Positions 54,183 to 64,000 of a stretch of 64,000 nt of DNA are shown here, one piece after another. Location of the stretch: assembly GCA_950295325.1 (NCBI GenBank), contig OX485807.1:7837001-7901000 (forward strand), in the 5' to 3' direction. The position numbers and the translations under genes are program-made. Each line of letters opens with the position of its first letter. Within the stretch, counting starts at the first letter, position 1. The notes below the pieces were generated by a model, which searched no databases, was not told the origin of the DNA, and saw only the letters and a list, made by a program, of their open reading frames with translations. This DNA comes from Polytrichum commune (lineage: Eukaryota > Streptophyta > Polytrichopsida > Polytrichales > Polytrichaceae).

Positions 54183-57100
54183 CTAAGAAGTAGACTTTGT
54201 CAAAAGACCCCCTTCGAGGAAGAGTTTGACTTCGTTGAAGCTAAATGTCGAGGCGTGAATGAACAAATTCACTTCCGCATCCAAATTAGAAACCTTGATG
54301 AAAATGTAATACAAATGCTTACAATTCAGATAAGAATTTCGTTTGCGGCTGAACTTGGAAATCATATCCACGAAGTTCGCGCAATTGCACTCTAGAATAG
54401 AACTTACTGTCACTTGGTAGATCGGTGGTTGGGGTTCTGATTTGGACTGCAGTGTGATAATGCAACCAAATCCCGGTTGAGGGATCATAGTTAACTTCAG
54501 AACGATACCATGCACAGCTTCAGCAGAGGCCACCATCTGCCTCTGCTTTGCCGAAGGTGCGCTGCTGGATCGCCGAACAAGCTTGGACAATCTTGTCGGA
54601 GGGATCATGTCGGGTTTTCTGGAACACGGATTCCAGACATATCCAGCGGGGGAGCAGAGTTGGTGAAGAGTTGAGTCGGTGTGATGCGCTCCTTTGGTGG
54701 GAGTTGAAAACCTGCGTTCTCAAGGGCGAAGATCTCCGAGCGGGTGAGGTTGGTACCAATCTTCACGGGCCAGATTGGGGGAATAGGAGGCTTCTGGTCA
54801 TCAGCAGAGAACTGCATGACCCATTTCCGACGAGGGCCCTTCACGCAACGCTCAATGTCGTCTGGGCAAAAGACAAAGTCCGTACGCTTCATCGATTGGA
54901 GTTTGTAATGATGCCACATACCGGTGTAGGTCAGCGCAGGGACGCTCTTATTATTAGTGACGATTCTTGCGGTGCACTTCTTCTTCGTGCCCGCATGATT
55001 AGCCCAACAAGACTTCCCAGATGTATAGGGTATGCGGGCAATATGCCAAAGAGAGACATCTACTTTGGTTTCTTGCACGGCAGTGACACGCTGGAAACCA
55101 AGTCCTGCAGGTGAAGGCACTTGAACCTCTTGTACAGAGGGGGAAGACTCCTCAATGATAGTGGGTAGTGTTTCTGGTTGAGATCGAGTGACACGCTTAC
55201 CGGGGGGAGGGCGAGAGAAGTTCACGGTATCGGGGCGGTGGGTCTCGCCATCATCACCAATTGGAGTGTCTGGTCTTCGCTTCTGCGATCCAAACACCTC
55301 GGCGCCCTCAAGGTGTGGATCGCGAGTGCAAAATTCTTCCCCACCGGACATGTCAAGCAAGACCTTCTGCAACACTGTGGGGTCGCCAGTACGCTGAGCT
55401 CGACGTTGAGCACCCCTGAGCTTTAGTTCTTCTTTGCTTGGACCATCTCCGCCAATTCCACCTTTAAGGAACTGGTAGTATGCAACAACTTGTAAGAAGG
55501 CGCGAATGTAGTCGTCAACCGTAGCCACGTATAGATCTCCACCCTTGTTGCCGGAGGCTTGAAGCCACTTGTTGTGGACGGACTCCGCAAGATTGCACGA
55601 CGGCATCTCGGCCAATTGGTCTTGGGTTAAAACCTTTTCCTGATTGGAGAAATCAAGTATTAATATAAATGTACAGAGAGAGGAAATCGAATCCAAGAAA
55701 AACCAATAATGAATTATAAAGGAGATGTACCAGTTCCATGAAACCACCCCATTGAAGGTAGCGGAAGTGCCAAAAAGCAAGCCAGAGCTGAAGATGCTTG
55801 AGACCGTCCTCACTTGTACAATTCGATGACGCCCACCAAGCCTTGATAGCTAGGTACGTAGTCTCAACCTCTTCCATAGATGACGCATTTCGATATTGAA
55901 GGCAAAGATGTCTATGTTGGTCTTGTAACTCATGCTTTATATACGATTTCGTATGTTTTTCGAGCGATTGTTTCCAATGGAAAAAACAAGTGCGCTCACG
56001 ACCCTCCATTGGAACTTTGGGATCCCCTGAACCATACACAATGCGAACAGCGTTCCAATTGGCTTGGGCACTGTCCGCCATGAAGCCTATAAAGTTTGGA
56101 TGTGGGATACCGTGTCGGGCCATGACGTGGTTGAGGTTCTGCCAGAAGAGAACTTGGGCATCCTTATTCTCCGATTGGAAATCACAACATGAAATGGTCA
56201 TGACCCGTTGATAAGTCCCATCGTACACATGAGCGGCCATGGTGGTCCACCCTTTGACCCGCTTCACGTGATCGGACATCATCCACGCGTTCTCCAGGTC
56301 CCCACCCGGTTGCATCCGACGAACCAAATCCACTCCACTTCCAGGACCAACCTCCGACATCTTGAAGACGAACACCTTGTCTGTATTGTCACCTTGTCCC
56401 GGGAATTGGTTCCGTTGGACGTAGGCCCAATTGCTAATGCCTCGGAGCTTCGCGATGCCATCCATAACACCAAACCTCCGCAAATATTTGAAAGAGGTAA
56501 CCTTACAGCGAAGGTTTGGGGAATTCAACTCTCTACAGCTCTCAAAAACAGGTTCAAGCTCTTTTAAAGAGAAGAGACGGTGTGTGTCATTATCGCCAGA
56601 AAGGAGAAACTCACCAACAATGTCCTTGCTAGCTTCAAGGACGATCTTGTTGTGGGTGGCTTGAGGCGTACGTTCAACGTGCTCCTCAAGAAGTGCATTG
56701 ATACGCTTTCGACTGTCTCTGCAGTCTCCAACCTTCACTGGATGTTGATGAGAACCGAGATGAATGTAGGCTCTTTGGGATGACTCCTTCCCATGGACGT
56801 AGAAGATTTTGGCCTCGCATAGTGCAATGCATTTGGGAGGCTCTTTACAAATCCTGCAGACAAGAGTAGATCCGGATGGCACAATGCCAGAGAGAGGGAA
56901 AGGATCTTTAGTGAAACCTTCAAATTCTGTGTCATTGACCTTAGAGGTACGATGGGCGCGTTGAAGGTAATCACAACTCGGGTTTTGGCATTGGAGATGG
57001 CCAACACAGGTAGAGGAACGAAATGCAAGGCCAACGTCGTTTGTAATGTTGGTGGTTTGAGTCTTAGTCCAAACATGGCCATCATATTGCTTGTCCATGC

Positions 57101-57854
57101 CGTCCAACGACTTGGCCCTGGTTTGAGATGAAGAGACTTCTGCTGCAAGGAGGACAAATAACTGGGTGCCATCGAAACGAGGGGGAAGGTGATTAACTTC
57201 TTGGATTTTGATTTTATCGTAATCTATTTTCTTGAGGACGTTCTTACTACCGGGCATAGAGCCAAGACGACGAAGACATTGAACAATAGTTTGAGGAGGT
57301 TTAGATGTAGGGACCGAAGTAGTTGAAGGGACAGAGCTAGATGGAGAAGGCGTTACGTAGGATGCAAAGGGAAACAAATGAGGGGAATCATGGACAGCAG
57401 CCTTATGCACTGGTACATCTTCACTCGAAGAATCAGACAAGTCTATAATGTTGTCTACACCAGGCTCGGTCTTGACGCTTATTACCGGGGGTGTGCTAAA
57501 GGCAACAGTGGATGATTGAAGAGGAGGAAGGATTTCTGTTGACACTCCCATCTGAGAATCTGGCCAGCCACAAACCCTATACTTTCCCGCGCCAAGCTCC
57601 CACACTACATTGCCATTGTCAGTTACCTTGGAGGTCTCATGGAAGGTATGAACGAGCAATCCAGTATCAGGATGGTAGATCTCACGCTCTACCCATATTG
57701 TACTAGCTTTCAAAGAGAACCTAATGCTAAGATGAAGCTCCGAGACAACAACAATACCTTGTGCACCAATGGGGAATATAATAGGGACCCCGATGCCATG
57801 TGAACGAAGTTCGGCCATCTCAGAGACGGGAGGAAGAATTGAGGTGGAAGCCAT
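54183..57854 (-). CDS. MULE-3 Mutator-like transposase, one frameshift
   Basis: Exon 1 is 57,854-55,731 (708 codons, fully open), the intron is 55,730-55,640, and exon 2 runs from 55,639 to 54,183. The start is ATG at 57,854 (MASTSILPPVSEM). The N-terminal domain is followed by Cys/His segments (CVGHLQCQNPSCDYLQRAHR; CRICKEPPKC...HLGSHQHP). The MULE core follows, with HVYDGTYQRVMTI, GFMADSAQANWNAVR + TCFFHWKQSLEKH, and EMPSCNLAESVHNKW as probable D-D-E. Then come a linker, a FCPDDIERCVKG segment and a SWIM finger CNC...CKH near the C-terminus. A 1-nt shift near 54,605 separates the core from the SWIM part. If this shift is real the copy is inactive; if a sequencing error, it is the best candidate for an active enzyme in the nest. 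Confidence 0.85.
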
Positions 57855-58173
57855 GAAGGCAGAGAAAGCAAACGTGAAGGAACAAAGATGCAAAGATGCA
57901 TAGAGAAGGAGAATGGTGATGATGATGAAGTTATAAACAAATACGCATGAATATCAGGAAGGAGACAAAACTGTCAGGCATCCTAAAAAAAGATACCCCT
58001 AATTACAAAGATGGTTGTCAGATAGTAAAGCGCGCCTCCCATCGGGAGGTATTGCAATTATATACTGAGAAGAATGCGATTGCTCACTTTCTTTCCAATG
58101 TGTGAGTTTGATGTGGTGAGGTTGTGGAAAGGAAATAGAGCGAATAGGTCTGAATTGCGGGAGGGTTGAACAC

Positions 58174-59173
58174 ATGAAGGAAATAGGCAATTCACAACCT
58201 CCGACAACGGAACCATCTAAGAAAAAGAAGAGGAGGCAATCGTCTACACATTACACTGATAAGAAGAGAAAGACAGTGAGGACACAAAAGTCACAGGCAA
58301 GGAAAGCGCCAATCGAGGGCCGTGGGACCCCCGAGGATTTGAGCCAAAGCATAAAGGACCTGCGGAAACCTTCGTGGAGGCTAGACTGTGGGATTCGGCC
58401 TTTTCATTTATCACCGATTGTAGAAGAGGCGGACGGAAGTAAAGCGCAACCAATGGCAGAAGTGGAGGAGTTGGGAAACGACAGCATCCAAGAGGACTCA
58501 CGCGAAGAAACAAACTCTACAAGTGTCGTACGTATTCTTCGGGTTCTCCATATATTCAGTTGTTTGAGCACATAATAAAAATGGTAGAACATATTCAACT
58601 GTGAAACAACTTTTCTTTTAGATATTATGGTTTGTCATCATTGTTATAAACATTGTTTTATCTTAAATATAGGAAGAAGGGGGGAGTGGAGATAGTGGAA
58701 ATATCTACGAAGAAGACAACAAGGAGGTAGCACAACAAATTGAGAAGGCGTTAGAAGAGCGAGAACCGATGTCGGGACAACCAACGATTCAAGCAAGAGA
58801 AAAAATGAAGGCGTCCAAGAGGAAAGCGGCAAAGGAAGATCTGAAATCAAATTTGTTGGGAGGCCGCGAAAGAGCTGAAGGAGGAGACCCATGCGCAGAA
58901 ACCCTAAGTGTGGATGTTGTGACCCCTGCTTCAAGATTTCAGCGAAGCAAGGCGGGCGGAACACAACAAACATCAAGGCGAGGGCGTGGCCGCGGGAGAG
59001 GAATGGCGCAAGTAAACCTCAGAGATTCGAGAAGCACTCCAATAACGCCGACAGAGGACGGGACCTCGGAAGATAGTGGCGCCAATATAGGGGCTTCAGT
59101 GGAGGGCATACTCCAAATTCTGGTAAGGTGTCGGGATCTCGGCCAAGCTATGTTCGCCAACGTTTTTGCTTAA
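58174..59173 (+). CDS. Two-exon small gene of MULE-3, Lys/Arg- and Gly-rich
   Basis: Exon 1 is 58,174-58,527 and exon 2 is 58,673-59,173, joined at a GT-AG intron in phase 0 to give about 285 residues. It has a very basic N-terminus (EPSKKKKRRQSSTHYTDKKRK), then an acidic middle (EEGGSGDSGNIYEEDNKEVAQQ), a helical Lys/Glu stretch, and RRGRGRGRG before a Ser/Thr-rich C-terminus. The composition suggests a nuclear, nucleic-acid-binding accessory protein; no family was recognised. It diverges from the transposase, like the four-exon gene of MULE-2. Confidence 0.5.
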
Positions 59174-61027
59174 TTTCTATCACCTTGATTTCTCATAGTA
59201 TTTGGAATATCAGCTTGACTTGCTTTCGGCCTTGTCCTGATTTGGGTTTAGGAACATGTCAGGAAAGGTATGTTTGTGCTTGAAAAATCAAAAGGTTATG
59301 TGCACATCATGTTGCTCTCGGCCTTGTCTCATTTTGTGTAGTGCACAAGAATGAGCTAGGGGAAGAGGCCTCGGATCCGAGGCCTCATATTTGTGTAAGT
59401 TTGAGTATGTGAAAGGTAGGGTTTTGAGAGAGGCGAGGTTCTTGATTTCTCAAACAAATGGAATGTCGACTTTCTTGCTTTCTTGATTCCTTGCTCTCGG
59501 CCATTTCTTCTATTGTGTAGTGCATAAGTGGGAGCCATAGGAAGAGGCCTCGGATCCGAGGCCTCTTATTTGTGGGTAGGTTTGTGCTTGAAAAATCAAA
59601 ATGTTATGTGCACATCAATTGCTCTTGGCCTTGGCTCGTTTTGTGTAGTGCACAAGAACGAGCTAGGGGAAGAGGCCTCGGATCCGAGGCCTCATATTTG
59701 TGTAAGTTTGAGTATGTGAGAGGTAAAGTTTTGAGAGAGGTGAGGTTCTTGATTTCTCAAACTAATGGAATGTCAACTTTCTTCCATTTTTGATTCCTTG
59801 CTCTCTGCCTTGTGCCCCACGGGTGAACGCCCGTGGGCCATGTAACAAGTAACTTGGTTAGGCATGTCTTTATGAGGCACTTTGGTTGGTTCTGAGTATG
59901 TAAACTAGTTTGTGTGTGAGGCCTCGGATCCGAGGCCTCTCGGCTGAGGCCACTTGAGGTTTTTTGATTCAAAGTATAACTTGTATGAATGAGGCATTTG
60001 CTTGTTTTTGAGGATGTAAACTAGTTTGTGAATGAGGCCTCGGATCCGAGGCCTCTTTTATGTGTTCCAAAACAAGTGTACGGAAGAGGCACTTTGGTTT
60101 GTTTTGAGTATGTAAACTAGTCAAATTGTGAATGAGGCCTCGGATCCGAGGCCTCTTTTATGTGTTCCAAAACAAGTGTACGGATGAGGCACTTTGGTTT
60201 GTTTTGAGGATGTAAACTAGTTTGTGAATGAGGCCTCGGATCCGAGGCCTCTTTTATGTGTTCCAAAACAAGTGTATGGAAAAGGCACTTTGGTTGGTTT
60301 TGAGGATGTAAACTAGTTTGTGAATGAGGCCTCGGATCCGAGGCCTCTTTTATGTGTTCCAAAACAAGTGTACGGAAGAGGCACTTTGGTTGGTTTTGAG
60401 GATGTAAACTAGTTTGTGAATGAGGCCTCGGATCCGAGGCCTCTTTTATGTGTTCCAAAACAAGTGTACGGAAGAGGCACTTTGGTTTGTTTTGAGTATG
60501 TAAACTAGTTTGTGAATGAGGCCTCGGATCCGAGGCCTCTTTTATGTGTTCCAAAACATGTGTACGGATGAGGCACTTTGGTTTGTTTTGAGTATGTAAA
60601 CTAGTTTATGAATGAGGCCTCAGATCCGAGGCCTCTTTTATGTGTTCCAAAACATGTGTACGGATGAGGCACTTTGGTTTGTTTTGAGTATGTAAACTAG
60701 TTTGTGAATGAGGCCTCGGATCCGAGGCCTCTTTTATGTGTTCCAAAACAAGTGTACGGATGAGGCACTTTGGTTTGTTTTGAGTATGTAAACTAGTTTG
60801 TGAATGAGGCCTCCGATCCGAGGCCTCTTTTATGTGTTCCAAAACAAGTGTACGGAAGAGGCTCTTGGTTGGTTTTGAGTATGTAAACTAGTTTGTGTGT
60901 AAGGCCTCGGATCCGAGGCCACTTGATGTTTTTTGATTCAACGTATAGCTTGTATGAATGAGGCACTTTGCTTGTTTTTGAGTATGTAAACTAGTTTCAA
61001 AATGAGGCCTCGGATCCGAGGCCTCCT

Positions 61028-61260
61028 TTTAGTGCCCTCTATCAGCAGTCCCCAGGGAGTGGCTCCCGGGACTGCGAATGTTTAAACAGGCATAACTTCC
61101 TTGAATTTTGCTCAAATGGAGCAAGTGAGGTGTCCATCGGCATCTACATTTCACGTAGATGACGATAGAGTGGTTGATTGTTAGATTCGGAGACAACACG
61201 TGGAAGATATGGTGGTCTGAAGCTGCCGGGGGGGGGGAAATGTGTTTTGTTAAGTGCATA
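61028..61260 (+). repeat. Dispersed repeat block inside the satellite, copy 1
   Basis: Contains GCAGTCCCCAGGGAGTGG, CAGGCATAACTTCCTTGAAT, TACATTTCACGTAGATG, GGTGGTCTGAAGCTGC and a G-run. Copies recur at 62,105-62,335 and 62,705-62,930. A diverged, reverse-oriented copy is at 4,395-4,620. The minus-strand ORFs across it are not supported. Confidence 0.85.
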
Positions 61261-62104
61261 TGTAGGAGCTAGGAGAAGAGGCCTCGGATCCGAGGCCTCT
61301 TTTATGTGTTCCAAAACAAGTGTACGGAAGAGGCACTTTGGTTTGTTTTGAGTATGTAAACTAGTTTGTGAATGAGGCCTCGGATCCGAGGCCTCTTTTA
61401 TGTGTTCCAAAACAAGTGTATGGATGAGGCACTTTGGTTTGTTTTGAGTATGTAAACTAGTTTGTGAATGAGGCCTCGGATCCGAGGCCTCTTTTATGTG
61501 TTCCAAAACATGTGTACGGATGAGGCACTTTGGTTTGTTTTGAGTATGTAAACTAGTTTGTGAATGAGGCCTCGGATCCGAGGCCTCTTTTATGTGTTCC
61601 AAAACATGTGTACGGATGAGGCACTTTGGTTTGTTTTGAGTATGTAAACTAGTTTGTGAATGAGGCCTCGGATCCGAGGCCTCTTTTATGTGTTCCAAAA
61701 CATGTGTACGGATGAGGCACTTTGGTTTGTTTTGAGTATGTAAACTAGTTTGTGAATGAGGCCTCCGATCCGAGGCCTCTTTTATTTGTTCCAAAACAAG
61801 TGTACGGAAGAGGCTCTTGGTTGGTTTTGAGTATGTAAACTAGTTTGTGTGTAAGGCCTCGGATCCGAGGCCACTTGATGTTTTTTGATTCAACGTATAG
61901 CTTGTATGAATGAGGCACTTTGCTTGTTTTTGAGTAATATGTACACTAGTTTCAAAATGAGGCCTCGGATCCGAGGCCTCTCCGCCGAGGCCACTTGAGG
62001 TTTTTTGATTCAACGTATAGCTTCTATGAATGAGGCACTTTGCTTGTTTTTGAGTATGTACACTAGTTTCAAAATGAGGCCTCGGATCCGAGGCCTCCTT
62101 TTAG

Positions 62105-62930
62105 TGCCCTCGATCAGCAGTCCCCAGGGAGTGGCTCCCGGGACTGCGAATGTTTAAACAGGCATAACTTCCTTGAATTTTGCCCAAATGGAGCAAGTGA
62201 GGTGTCCATCGGCATCTACATTTCACGTAGATGAGGATAGAGTGGTTGATTGTTAGATTCGGAGACAACACGTGGAAGATATGGTGGTCTGAAGCTGCCG
62301 GGGGGGGGGAAATGTGTTTTGTTAAGTGCATATGTAGGAGCTAGGAGAAGAGGCCTCGGATCCGAGGCCTCTTTTATGTGTTCCAAAACTAGTGTACGGA
62401 TGAGGCACTATGGTTGGTTTGGAGTACGTAAATTACTTTGTGTGTGAGCCCTCGGATCCGAGGCCTCTCAGCCGAGGCCACTTGAGGTTTTTTGATTCAA
62501 CGTATAGCTTGTATGAATGAGGCACTTTGCTTGTTTTTGAGTAATATGTACACTAGTTTCAAAATGAGGCCTCGGATCCGAGGCCTCTCCGCCGAGGCCA
62601 CTTGAGGTTTTTTGATTCAACGTATAGCTTCTATGAATGAGGCACTTTGCTTGTTTTTGAGTATGTACACTAGTTTCAAAATGAGGCCTCGGATCCGAGG
62701 CCTCCTTTTAGTGCCCTCGATCAGCAGTCCCCTGGGAGTGGCTCCCGGGACTGCGAATGTTTAAACAGGCATAACTTCCTTGATTGTTGCCCAAATGGGG
62801 CAAGTGAGGTGTCCATCGGCATCTACATTTCACGTAGACGACGATGGAGTGGTTGATTGTTAGATTCGGAGACCACACGTGGAAGATATGGAGGTCTGAA
62901 GCTGCGGGGGGGGGGGGATTGTATTTTGTT
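62105..62930 (+). repeat. Dispersed repeat block, copies 2 and 3
   Basis: Two further copies (62,105-62,335 and 62,705-62,930) of the block at 61,028, each bordered by palindrome units. This shows that the satellite and this block were amplified together as a higher-order repeat of roughly 600-1,070 bp. Confidence 0.85.
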
Positions 62931-63099
62931 AAGTGCATAAGTAGGAGCTTTGGGAAGAGGCCTCGGATCCGAGGCCTTTTTTTTGTGTCAAGGTTTGTGC
63001 TTGAAAAATCAAAATGTTAGGTTCATTTTTGAATTCTCTCGGCCATTTTCTGTAGTATGTATTTCATAAGGAGGGGCATTCGGAAGAGGCCTCGCATCC

Positions 63100-64000
63100 G
63101 AGGCCTCATTTTTGTGTCAAGGTATGTGCATGAAAAGTTAGGTTTTAACATGATCAAATGTGTGCCCCACGGGTTAACACCCGTGGGCCATGTAACAGGT
63201 AACTTGGGTAGGATTTAGCATCATCACGGGGAGATGTCTCCATGTCAAATATTTTTTTAAATTATGAGTTTTTTTTCTCTATATTCATAACCATTGATTA
63301 TACCTTTTGGTTATTTTTTTGAAATTTTTTGTCATCTTCATTTTTCCTAGTAATTGTTTTAGTTGAATTCTGCGTCATTCTAGGTAGAAATGGTATGTTT
63401 TCTAGAAAAATATGATCATCAAATTTGGTCATGCTATTTTCCTTCGTAGTAGATATCATGTATATCTACCTTCCAAAAAAATTTGAGAAAATTTTGACCC
63501 ATTTGGTGGATGCAACTTGGCAATGGAGTGACCTCCCCTGGAACATCATCAAATGTGAACCTCACGGGTGAACACCCGTGAGCCATGTAACAAGTAAATT
63601 GGTTAGGTTTTAAAATCATCAAGGAGGGGCATTTGGAAGAGGCCTCGGATCCGAGGCCTCATTTTTGAGTCAGGTTGTGTGCTTGAAAAATGAAAATGTT
63701 AGGTTCATTTTTGAATTCTCTCGGCCATTTTCTGTAGTATGTATTTCATAAGGAGGGGCATTCGGAAGAGGCCTCGCATCCGAGGCCTCATTTTTGTGTC
63801 AAGGTATGTGCATGAAAAGTTAGGTTTTAACAAGATCAAATGTGTGCCCCACGGGTGAACACCCGTGGGCCATGTAACAGGTAACTTGGGTAGGATTTAG
63901 CATCATCACGGGGAGATGTCTCCATGTCAAATATTTTTTTAAATTATGATTTTTTTTCTCTATATTCATAACCATTGATTATACCTTTTGGTTATTTTTT
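63100..64000. repeat. ~680-bp direct repeat at the right edge
   Basis: 63,090-63,310 (AAGGTATGTGCATGAAAAG ... ATTATACCTTTTGGTTATTTT) recurs almost unchanged at 63,775-64,000, so the window ends inside a repeated segment. Between the copies is AT-rich DNA without a gene. Confidence 0.8.

Larger units (their letters stand above)
59365..63795. repeat. Palindrome satellite (96-bp unit, arm GAGGCCTCGG)
   Basis: About 32 copies of the 22-bp palindrome (GAGGCCTCGG, AT, reverse complement) occur here. From about 60,130 to 60,840 and 61,280 to 61,800 they recur every 96 bp in a unit also containing TTTTATGTGTTCCAAAACA and GAGGCACTTTGGTT. Elsewhere the spacing varies. Most copies are perfect. As 96 is divisible by three, long minus-strand frames of a 32-residue repeat (EASDPRPHSQTSLHTQNKPK) stay open; I do not regard these as genes. 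Confidence 0.95.
59816..63869. repeat. Second palindrome family in MULE-3: arm CCCACGGGTG
   Basis: 22-bp copies at 59,816-59,837, 63,166-63,187 and 63,848-63,869, and a variant at 63,561-63,582. The usual centre is AA. In the variant the second base of the left arm (C to T) and the matching base of the right arm (G to A) have both changed, so symmetry is kept. All four are followed by GCCATGTAACA. Confidence 0.9.
53051..64000. mobile_element. MULE-3: third Mutator-like element, running off the window
   Basis: At 53,051 CGGACGACACTTGTATGTGAGCG resembles the MULE-2 left end (AGGACGAAGC...TGTGAGCGG), and it starts inside a MULE-1 tail unit. The order that follows (small gene, minus-strand transposase, plus-strand small gene, palindrome satellite) fits a MULE-2-like layout. 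The right end and the predicted duplicate ACCCATTCC would lie beyond 64,000. The end similarity is partial, so the boundary is an inference. Confidence 0.45.

Noticed and set aside
60117-61794. Long minus-strand ORFs of a 32-residue repeat (EASDPRPHSQTS...)
   Set aside because: The repeat unit is 96 bp, divisible by three, so a frame free of stops in one unit stays open throughout. The DNA palindrome, not the peptide, is what is conserved, and there is no start, intron or domain evidence.
60130-61800. Regularly spaced palindromic repeats resembling a CRISPR array
   Set aside because: The spacers are near-identical copies of each other, the DNA is eukaryotic with spliceosomal introns, and no cas-like gene is present.
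1-64000. tRNA and rRNA genes
   Set aside because: I looked for these and saw no convincing candidate. A dedicated covariance-model scan would be needed to exclude them.

Overview
The window looks like nuclear DNA of a plant-lineage eukaryote. Genes are split by GT-AG introns, short CCCTAAA-type arrays occur (for example 19,152-19,181), and there is a plant-type initiator-Met tRNA primer-binding site (about 8,840). I cannot name the species, and I see no ordinary housekeeping gene. Almost everything recognisable belongs to large DNA transposons, remnants of LTR elements, small foldback elements and satellites.

Layout. 1-9,426 is repeat-rich, gene-poor DNA with dispersed LTR-like blocks, two foldback elements and a possible LTR/PBS. 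9,427-25,360 is one transposon of about 15.9 kb ('unit A') inserted in an LTR-like repeat. Removing it and one CTTG copy restores the repeat as it appears intact near 1.5 kb. Unit A carries an intact four-exon minus-strand gene (10,913-16,626) and a plus-strand transposase gene (21,179-24,964). The gene predicts about 1,610 aa: a ParB-like DGQH region, a degenerate DNA-methyltransferase-like fold and a C-terminal FCP1-like phosphatase. The transposase gene is interrupted by a 647-bp hAT-like insertion with an 8-bp target duplication. 25,842-31,114 is a truncated relative ('unit C') with a decayed copy of the same transposase.

31,115-64,000 is a nest of Mutator-like (MULE) elements. An outer element ('MULE-1') carries a ParB-like/methyltransferase-like gene that begins at 32,054. 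This gene is split inside an exon by a complete 15,837-bp element ('MULE-2', 33,324-49,160) with inverted ends and a 9-bp target duplication. MULE-2 has its own transposase, two small genes and a second ParB-methyltransferase-like gene. A third element ('MULE-3') seems to start at 53,051 inside the MULE-1 tail and to run off the window. It carries a nearly intact MULE transposase and a 96-bp satellite built round a palindrome.

Two transposon lineages with unrelated transposases therefore each carry (i) a transposase, (ii) a ParB-like/methyltransferase-like fusion and (iii) their own CpG-containing 22-bp palindrome, made of two 10-base arms and a 2-base centre, scattered through introns and spacers. 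My leading inference is that the ParB-like proteins bind these palindromes, either as parS-like sites or as the recognition motif of an anti-silencing system comparable to VANC proteins of Arabidopsis VANDAL elements. The gene content and repeats are seen in the sequence; the binding role is not demonstrated.
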